This document shows positions 58,783 to 64,000 of a stretch of 64,000 nucleotides of DNA, one piece after another. Origin of the DNA: UBA11855 sp964591705. GTDB lineage: Archaea > Thermoproteota > Bathyarchaeia > Bathyarchaeales > Bathycorpusculaceae. The notes beneath the pieces are model-generated. The model was not told the DNA's origin and ran no database searches. It worked only from the letters and a program-made list of their open reading frames with translations. Location of the stretch: assembly GCA_964591705.1 (NCBI GenBank), contig CAZQCX010000004.1, forward strand, positions 1-64,000. The letters run 5' to 3'. Each line of letters starts with the position of its first letter. The stretch's first letter is position 1. The translations under genes were made by a program, and so were the position numbers.

Positions 58783-58900
58783 TGGCGCCGGGAGGGGGAT
58801 TCGAACCCCCGAGGCCCCGAGAGGCCACAAGCTTTGTGGTGTTCGCTTAATGGCTTCGCCATCTCCAGGCTTGCTCCCTACCTGGCTAGGAGACCCCGGC
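58783..58900 (-). tRNA. tRNA-Ser (GGA) with intron, CCA encoded
   Basis: Class II tRNA on the minus strand. Acceptor GCCGGGG pairs TCCCGGC, discriminator G, CCA encoded. D stem TCCT/GGGA, anticodon stem CAAGC/GCTTG, long variable arm GGCC...GGCC, T arm GGGGG-TTCGAAT-CCCCC. The anticodon loop CTGGAG|A gives anticodon GGA when a 29-nt intron at 58834-58862 is removed, at the canonical 37/38 site. Discriminator G and long arm both support Ser. TATA CTATAATAAAA lies at 58927-58937. Confidence 0.92.
58834..58862 (-). other. Intron of tRNA-Ser at position 37/38
   Basis: 29 nt; starts A-TGGC-GAA-GCCA (a small hairpin) and ends ACCACAA. The 5' site has bulge AG^A, the 3' site AA^A. The central helix TGG/CCA is three pairs plus a C-C mismatch, so the bulge-helix-bulge is relaxed, not perfect. 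Boundaries can shift by one base with the same product. Confidence 0.8.
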
Positions 58901-58926
58901 ACTGAACAGTAATTCCATACCTTAGG

Positions 58927-58937
58927 TTTTATTATAG
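58927..58937 (-). promoter_or_regulatory. TATA box of tRNA-Ser
   Basis: CTATAATAAAA on the minus strand, 27-37 bases before the tRNA 5' end; this is the expected spacing for an archaeal Pol promoter. Confidence 0.5.
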
Positions 58938-58997
58938 TTTCTCAGGTAGTTTTTCTGTTGTATGCCCCTTTTTGACTTTGCCCCTTTGTCAGAAGCG

Positions 58998-59615
58998 TTA
59001 ATTCTTCTCAGCCATGAGTACTCGATATCCGCTGCGTCTCGCAAGAACCACGCAGTTGCCAAAAGCCGATTGAAACAGAGAGACCAGTCTCTTGCCGCCG
59101 ATTTTTGATCGAAATACCATCTGGATGCTACCTTTTGGCAGTAGTCGATCTGGTGCATTCCTGATTAAGGCTGCAACTGTTTCCAAACCTGCACTGATGG
59201 GCGGATTGGAGAGTATTACGTCGAATTGCAAACTTTCAACAGGTTCATAGAGATGTCCTAATCTGGCCTCCGCGTTGAATGCCCTGTTTCGCACGATATT
59301 CTCTCGAGTTAGGTGCACTGCTCGTGCGTTGACATCGGTCATGATGACCCTAAGTGCTGGGTTGAAGCAAGCGGAGGCTATTCCGACTGCGCCGTAGCCG
59401 CAGCCAACATCCAGAATTGTGCCTTTTTCTGGAAGCCGCATTGCCTCGACCATGAGTCTCGTTCCTTGATCCAGTCGCTTCTTCGAAAACACGCTTGAGG
59501 CAGTCACAAACTCGAAGCGGACGCCGCGAAAAGAGGTATGGATCAATCCGTATTTGGTCTTGGACTCTGGATCTGCTGAGAAATAGTGCTCCTTATCGGG
59601 TTTTGCTTGCTTCAT
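58998..59615 (-). CDS. RsmC/MTS-type class I methyltransferase
   Basis: 205-residue SAM-dependent methyltransferase. SAM motif ILDVGCGYGAVGIA, acidic motif MTDVNARAV and N6-type motif ILSNPPIS (NPPI), which indicates methylation of an amino group on RNA or other target. It overlaps the cbf5 stop by 4 bases (ATGA) and so is the third gene of the L14e-cbf5 operon; an RNA substrate is likely by context. Confidence 0.87.
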   Translation of the reverse strand: MKQAKPDKEHYFSADPESKTKYGLIHTSFRGVRFEFVTASSVFSKKRLDQGTRLMVEAMRLPEKGTILDVGCGYGAVGIASACFNPALRVIMTDVNARAVHLTRENIVRNRAFNAEARLGHLYEPVESLQFDVILSNPPISAGLETVAALIRNAPDRLLPKGSIQMVFRSKIGGKRLVSLFQSAFGNCVVLARRSGYRVLMAEKN

Positions 59616-60646
59616 TCCTTACGACTGCTTCTCCAAACCTTTGGATACGTGCCTCGCGGCATCACCACTCGTTTGAGAACAGCAACAGTTCCGTGATCAA
59701 TTTTCATGATCTCCTCTGTAGACGTGACGGTTTCTGCCAATGCTACCGCCTCCCCCTTGCCGGTGAAGATTGCCACAACCGAGTCTTTCACAATATCGCT
59801 CTCGAGGGACACGACTCCTGGCGCAGTAAGGTTTGCTCCGTGGCACAACGCATCAACCGCTGAGTCTCTGACAACAATCTTTGGAAGCAGCGCCAATGCC
59901 GTTTCCATTGGCTGGATGAATTTCCGCAGTAGACCATCTTCCTTTTTCTCTTTCCATTCAGAAAACCAGTAGGCTACTTCATGCAATGTGACGAATGTGC
60001 CGCTGTCTTCTGTGAATGGACCAGCTCGTGTTCTTCGCAACTCTTGCATGTGGGCGCCGCAGCCCAAAATTTCCCCTACATCATAGCAGAGTTTTCGAAT
60101 GTATGTGCCTCCTTCACACCCAACTGTGAAGAGAACATTGCGTCCGTTTATTTCGAGCAAATCTATATAGTAGATTCTTCTTGTTCTGAGTTGACGTTTG
60201 ACCGAAGACCTCAGGGGGGGCCGCTGATATATCACATCTTCGAATTCCCTCAAAACAGCCCGAGTCTTGTCTTCCGGGGTATCTCCGTGAAGTCGCATAA
60301 CGCAAACATATTCTTTCCCGCTGTAGAGGAGTGCTTGAACGATCTTGGTAGAGTCCCCTAGGGCTACAGGTAAGACGCCTGTCACGTTGGGATTTCTCTG
60401 GCTTTTTGTCTAAGCCTCTAGAGTCCCACCGTGACCCACGGACGAAAGGTTGAGGATCTTTTTCGTCCATGCTGCTACTTCGTGGCTCGTGGGGCCTGCG
60501 GTTTTGTCAAGATTTATGACCCCGTACCGAATGTAATCAGCAGCAGACCGATCCTGAGGTTTGCAGCCGTAGTTTAGGTCAGTAGCGTCCTCTGTTTTTA
60601 CGATATGTTTTCTCGAGATATCCCAAGGCGGTGTTGTTCTTGGCAT
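59612..60646 (-). CDS. cbf5: H/ACA RNP pseudouridine synthase Cbf5, intron-containing
   Basis: Catalytic subunit of archaeal H/ACA guide RNPs and tRNA Psi55 synthase. It starts at ATG 60646 (MPRTTPPWD), has YGVINLDKTAGPTSHEV and VGHGGTL, then meets an in-frame TAG at 60410-60412. The same frame continues with VTGVLPVALGDSTK, EGGTYIRKL and a PUA domain to 59612. Removing the 24-nt BHB intron (60394-60417) joins CTA-G and AT-CCC, giving GGTLDPNVTGVLP with the catalytic Asp. Spliced length is 336 aa, normal for Cbf5. Upstream is L14e, downstream a methyltransferase; the operon is well known in archaea. Confidence 0.93.
60394..60417 (-). other. 24-nt BHB intron in cbf5 pre-mRNA
   Basis: Direct from sequence. 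Outer helix GTCACGGTGGGA / TCCCAACGTGAC pairs 11 of 12. Bulge 1 is AGA, central helix CTCT / AGAG has four perfect pairs, bulge 2 is AAA, and inner helix GGCTT / AAGCC has five pairs closing a 7-nt loop (AGACAAA). Cleavage after the second bulge base (AG^A, AA^A) removes 24 nt that include the TAG. This is the canonical substrate of archaeal tRNA-splicing endonuclease. Confidence 0.92.
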
Positions 60647-60689
60647 TCAACGCGGCTTCTCCTTCAAGGAAAATGATGTTACTGCAAGC

Positions 60690-60965
60690 TCAGCGCAACT
60701 TGACTTTTTCCACTTCCTCAAGTTGTCCAGCAGATTCAAGAGCCGAAGCAATTTCCTCGTCAGACGCTTCTCTCGATATATCGATCTTCTCCTTCAGAGG
60801 TTGAAGATGACCTATGTTTACCCTCCTCCTCTTGACGCCTGACAATTTTCTTGGCCCAGTTACAAGCACAAAACTCTTGTCTATAATGTCAACTATGACG
60901 CATTTCTTTCCAGTTTCGCGTCCTCTCTGTTTAATGCATATCCTGCCGATCTCTATCGCGGGCAT
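60690..60965 (-). CDS. rpl14e: Ribosomal protein L14e
   Basis: 91-residue large-subunit protein. N-terminal IGRICIKQRGRETGKKCVIV, the KOW-like core, and RRRVNIGHLQPL are the family signatures. An acidic helical end (ASDEEIASALESAG) follows. Adjacent to cbf5 with a 43-base gap, as in many archaea. TATA-like TTAAATATCC is about 50 bases upstream (61011-61020). Confidence 0.93.
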   Translation of the reverse strand: MPAIEIGRICIKQRGRETGKKCVIVDIIDKSFVLVTGPRKLSGVKRRRVNIGHLQPLKEKIDISREASDEEIASALESAGQLEEVEKVKLR

Positions 60966-61275
60966 TTGCTTTGTCTCCTTGATTGAATGGTAAGTAGTGA
61001 ATCTTCAGCGGATATTTAAGCTTGACAATCTCCGACAGCGCCCATTCGAACTGCCCGCAGTCTATCGGATTTTTTGGGCTTTCAAGCTTTTGCAAGGGTT
61101 GAATAAGCAGTTGAGATTGTGGTAGACGCCCACGCTCCCAGAAAGTAATCAGGAACCCAGACTCGTCCAAACTCGTTTACAGCCTTGGTTTCCTGAATTC
61201 CAGCTTGCAAACGTTTTTATATGTGTTTTCAGCTTTCCTGATTGTCACATTAACTCATGTCACTAACGAAGCTTT
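60966..61275. other. Divergent promoter region of rpl14e and DEAD-box helicase
   Basis: 310 bases without a gene. TATA CTTAAATATC for rpl14e at about 61011-61020 (minus), and GTTTTTATATG at about 61213-61223 (plus) for the helicase, 53 or more bases before its start. The minus-strand open frame in between is not coding-like. Confidence 0.4.
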
Positions 61276-62484
61276 TTGAAAGCTGTAGAGAAAACACATG
61301 AAGAATTTTGTGGCAGGAGCATACATAACAAAATGGAAACACAGTCATTTAGAGACCTACCGCTAAGCATGGAAGTCTTGAAGGGCGTAGAAGAACTTGG
61401 ATACGAAGAACTTTTCCCGATTCAAGCCCAAGCAATCAAACCTCTGCTCGAAGGCAAAGACGTGATAGGTCAAGCACAGACAGGAACGGGAAAAACAGCA
61501 GCCTTCGGTATCCCGATGATAGAACGCATTAGCCCTGAAGTCAAGAAAGTACAGGGCTTAGTTCTAGTACCAACAAGAGAGCTCGCGGTTCAAGTGGCGG
61601 AAAACATTCGCCTCTTTGCCAAGTATTCAAAGATAAGAGTATTGCCTGTCTATGGTGGGGCGCCAATTGAGCGCCAAATAAGAGAGCTTTCGAGGGGCGT
61701 TCAGATCGTTGTCGGAACACCCGGTCGAGTGATTGACCTTCTGGAAAGAAACGTGCTGAATCTGGCCTCAGCTAAATTCGTGGTCTTGGACGAAGCAGAC
61801 AGAATGCTAGATATGGGCTTCATTGAAGACATACACTACATTCTTTCAAGGGTGCCGACAACAAGGCAGACAAGCCTTTTCAGTGCAACAATAGACAGCA
61901 CGGTGATGAATGTTTGCGACAGATACATGCGAAACCCCTCCAAAATACTAGTAAGCAAAGATGAAATCGCCCTCACGCAAATGAAACAATACTTCGTCAC
62001 TGTCAATCCCCATGGCAAGTTCGAGAAGCTATGTGGGCTGATTGGTGAACACAGAATACAGCGGGCTATAATATTCTGCAGAACACGTCATGAAACCAGC
62101 AGATTGGCAGAACAACTCACACGAAAAGGATTTACAGCACAGGCGTTGCACGCAGGTTTCACTCAACCGCAAAGAGACCAAGTTACGAACGCGTTCCGAA
62201 ATGGACGACTGAATCTGCTCGTTGCGACAGATGTAGCAGCAAGAGGGTTAGACATACAGGGAATAACGCACATCATCAACTACGATGTGCCAGCCGATCC
62301 ACCAGTTTATTTCCACCGGATAGGTCGCACTGCCCGGATGGGGGGTGATGGTACGGCGATAACACTGGTGAGCTACGGTGAACTCTCGGACTTCAACAAC
62401 ATAAGAGCCCTGACCAAAACGAAAATAATGGAGATCAACGCACCGGCCTTCAATGAGGACTCGCCGATTCAAAGCTTTTTCTAG
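61276..62484 (+). CDS. DEAD-box RNA helicase
   Basis: ATP-dependent RNA helicase, 402 aa from TTG 61276 or 383 aa from ATG 61333 (METQSFRDL). Motifs: Q motif FPIQAQAI, Walker A AQTGTGKTAA, PTRELA, TPGRV, DEAD (VLDEADRM), SAT (LFSATI), ATDVAARGLD and HRIGRTAR. It has a short C-terminus without extra domain. Probable role in RNA remodelling or cold adaptation. The internal ATG is 57 bases further and is a serious alternative because conservation normally begins there. Confidence 0.92.
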   Translation: MKAVEKTHEEFCGRSIHNKMETQSFRDLPLSMEVLKGVEELGYEELFPIQAQAIKPLLEGKDVIGQAQTGTGKTAAFGIPMIERISPEVKKVQGLVLVPTRELAVQVAENIRLFAKYSKIRVLPVYGGAPIERQIRELSRGVQIVVGTPGRVIDLLERNVLNLASAKFVVLDEADRMLDMGFIEDIHYILSRVPTTRQTSLFSATIDSTVMNVCDRYMRNPSKILVSKDEIALTQMKQYFVTVNPHGKFEKLCGLIGEHRIQRAIIFCRTRHETSRLAEQLTRKGFTAQALHAGFTQPQRDQVTNAFRNGRLNLLVATDVAARGLDIQGITHIINYDVPADPPVYFHRIGRTARMGGDGTAITLVSYGELSDFNNIRALTKTKIMEINAPAFNEDSPIQSFF

Positions 62485-62579
62485 AATCCAGCATGTGGAA
62501 GGCGGCAAAAACGTATCTAGAGAAATGGGTTGTCACGACCTAACCATTAACCATAATAAGCCGCTACTACAATCTTTTC

Positions 62580-62744
62580 ATGAGGTATAGACAGCAGAAG
62601 ATGTTCAGAGACCCTGTCTGCGGAATGCAACTTGACGAGAACACAGCCAAGTTTAAGATAACCTATGAGGGCGAGACGTACCATTTCTGCAGCTTGGTCT
62701 GCAAGAAGAGATTCAAGAGGCATCAAGCAAAATTCGTTAAATGA
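62580..62744 (+). CDS. YHS-domain metal-binding protein
   Basis: 54 residues from ATG 62580: MRYRQQKMFRDPVCGMQLDE then a YHS core with TYHFCSLVCKKRF. The DPVCGM...FCS..C pattern is the YHS signature, typical of heavy-metal (copper) proteins and P-type ATPase ends. Function probably metal handling. The downstream gene is a convergent aquaporin. Confidence 0.85.
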   Translation: MRYRQQKMFRDPVCGMQLDENTAKFKITYEGETYHFCSLVCKKRFKRHQAKFVK

Positions 62745-62776
62745 AAAACCCGCGTGGATACTGTTCTCACAACGTT

Positions 62777-63529
62777 CTATTCTAGTTCTTTCCACACGAG
62801 AGTCCCTAGGACAGCGCCAATCAACGGCGCTACCCAAAATAGCCACAGTTGGGTCAAAGCAGTACCGCCAACAAACACTGCTGGACCCAGACTCCTGGCA
62901 GGATTAACCGATGTCCCTGTTATTGGAATGCCTACTATGTGGATCAAGACGAGACTCATTCCGATGGATATGCCGGCGAAGCCTTTTGGAGCCTTTTCGC
63001 TTGTCGAGCCAAGAATCACAAGTATGAAGAGGAAGGTCAAAGCGATTTCTGCTGCAAAGGCAGATGCTAAATCAAAACCCCCTGGGGATGCCTCGGCAAA
63101 TCCGTTTTGACCCAAGCCATCCATAACCAAGGAGTAGTAGGGGTTTCCAAGGGCAACTGCGTATACCATGCCTGCCCCTGCGGTGGCGCCAGCAACTTGA
63201 GCAATAATATAGGTCGCGCTATCCCTGACAGTGATTTTTCTGCTGATCAACATGGAAACGGTCACGGCGGGGTTAATATGGCAACCCGAGATGCTGCCTA
63301 TGGCATAAAATAGGACAAGCACAGAGAGACCGAAAGCGAGTGATATTCCAACAAGTGCTGTAGTAAGAGGAATCCCCATGAGTGAAGAAAAGACCGCGCT
63401 CCCACAGCCCATGAAGACCAAAACGAATGTTCCTATGAATTCAGCAGCGTATCTCTTGCCTACAGTCGCATCAGCCATGGCGGACTTGGTGCGATGCGAC
63501 TGTTTGTCTTCTTTATCCATAGCGACCAT
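62777..63529 (-). CDS. Aquaporin (MIP family)
   Basis: 250-residue six-helix channel. Both NPA boxes are intact: GCHINPAVTVSM and TSVNPARSLGPA. The selectivity-filter Arg follows the second NPA and the His in LIHIVGIP matches AqpZ/AqpM water channels. The N-terminal part is charged (MDKEDKQSHRTKS); MADATVGKRY may be the real start. TATA CCTTATAAC lies at 63559-63567 for a short leader. Confidence 0.9.
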   Translation of the reverse strand: MVAMDKEDKQSHRTKSAMADATVGKRYAAEFIGTFVLVFMGCGSAVFSSLMGIPLTTALVGISLAFGLSVLVLFYAIGSISGCHINPAVTVSMLISRKITVRDSATYIIAQVAGATAGAGMVYAVALGNPYYSLVMDGLGQNGFAEASPGGFDLASAFAAEIALTFLFILVILGSTSEKAPKGFAGISIGMSLVLIHIVGIPITGTSVNPARSLGPAVFVGGTALTQLWLFWVAPLIGAVLGTLVWKELE

Positions 63530-63681
63530 CTAGACAGAATTCCATGTTTTTGTTCAAACCTTATAACACTTGTTGCTGATCGCACTTCATGGCAACTTGC
63601 AGAAGACTGCAGTCTTTAGAAGGCTCACCGTGAACTCTGGGTGAGCTGGGAAGCTTAGCCTCATGAAGGGCAAGAGCTGGG

Positions 63682-64000
63682 CTAGTTCGCCTTCAGTTCT
63701 TCGCCATGGGAAATGTCCATGACTACCAAGCCTGAAACTGGCTTCGGATAGAAATCCGTGGATTTCTCAGGTATCCGCTCGTGTTGTTGGGCGATTTCCC
63801 AGACGATTTTTGGATCTATGGGGTTCATAAGAAACGCCTGTTTGGCTTCGCCTCTGTCAACTCTAGCCACTGCGTTTCGCGTCCAACGTTCGTATATGAT
63901 GTCGTCATCCAACTTTAGTTCGCCGATCTTGAGAATTTCCTTAAATATTACGTCTCGCAAAATCACCACATCGAAAAGCTTTGTCTCTTTTGGAGACTTG
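63682..64000 (-). CDS. DUF1015 family protein, C-terminal part
   Basis: The frame is open to the window end, so this is the C-terminal end of a larger gene; ATG 63969 is only an internal Met. The sequence has TKLFDVVILRDVIFKEIL, AKQAFLMNPIDPK and a family-signature end IPEKSTDFYPKPVSGLVVMD, matching DUF1015 (SerK-like). Members are about 400 residues. Some homologues are ADP-dependent serine kinases, but this cannot be stated for the part seen. Confidence 0.83.
   Translation of the reverse strand, partial: KSPKETKLFDVVILRDVIFKEILKIGELKLDDDIIYERWTRNAVARVDRGEAKQAFLMNPIDPKIVWEIAQQHERIPEKSTDFYPKPVSGLVVMDISHGEELKAN

Noticed and set aside
59612..60646. Reading cbf5 as a pseudogene or as two genes
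   Set aside because: The perfect BHB motif and exact restoration of the catalytic motif argue for a spliced intron.
60931..61170. 79-codon minus-strand frame upstream of rpl14e
   Set aside because: It overlaps the L14e start and contains that gene's TATA box; composition is not convincing.
1..64000. CRISPR arrays, insertion sequences, rRNA genes or prophage
   Set aside because: No regularly spaced repeats, transposase, terminal inverted repeats, rRNA signatures or phage structural genes were seen.

Overview
The window is a gene-dense archaeal chromosome segment with a mosaic of TACK-type genes: short PurA, thermosome, prefoldin beta, RadB, AglB, CarS, family-B polymerase, L14e-Cbf5, BHB-type introns, archaeal TATA boxes, and many TTG or GTG starts. 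NitrOD5-like domains next to stand-alone receivers, and several small zinc proteins of the thaumarchaeal/bathyarchaeal kind, point to a Bathyarchaeia-like organism. That placement is inference; no rRNA gene is present to confirm it. Anaerobic or redox-stress genes (hybrid-cluster protein, Isf-type flavoprotein) and a K+-independent-type membrane pyrophosphatase fit an anaerobe.

Layout. 1-15.5 kb is informational and envelope: Nth, XPD-like helicase, a RuvC-like protein divergent from RadB, CarS, topoisomerase I, AglB with a GlcNAc-1-P transferase-like enzyme, DNA polymerase B and an RsmB/Nop2-type methylase. 15.5-26.5 kb is metabolism: agmatinase family, two tandem MoeA, endonuclease IV, an ECF module (EcfT plus two ATPases), a DHH phosphoesterase, prefoldin beta, tRNA-Glu, and CbiM with a PDGLE protein, probably the substrate part of the ECF cobalt/nickel transporter. 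26.5-31 kb holds degraded coding sequence, an SGNH hydrolase beside an acyltransferase-3, and the thermosome. 31-40.6 kb is a signalling island: a nine-PAS histidine kinase, a receiver-PAS-kinase hybrid, and two mirrored modules that each combine a stand-alone receiver with a NitrOD5-like protein, separated by a broken gene. 40.6-53.5 kb has the pyrophosphatase, USP, Hsp20, a membrane alpha/beta hydrolase, a PurF-like protein without its catalytic cysteine, glutamine cyclotransferase, Isf, Hcp with a Bat-type regulator, and HtrA. 53.7-64 kb has PurA, small zinc and Sm-like proteins, an Lrp regulator, VapBC, an intron-bearing tRNA-Ser, the L14e-Cbf5-methyltransferase operon, a DEAD-box helicase, a YHS protein, an aquaporin and a partial DUF1015 gene.

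The strongest single observation is in cbf5. An in-frame TAG appears to break the gene, but it lies inside a 24-nt intron bounded by a perfect bulge-helix-bulge motif. Removing the intron restores the catalytic Asp motif and a 336-residue Cbf5.
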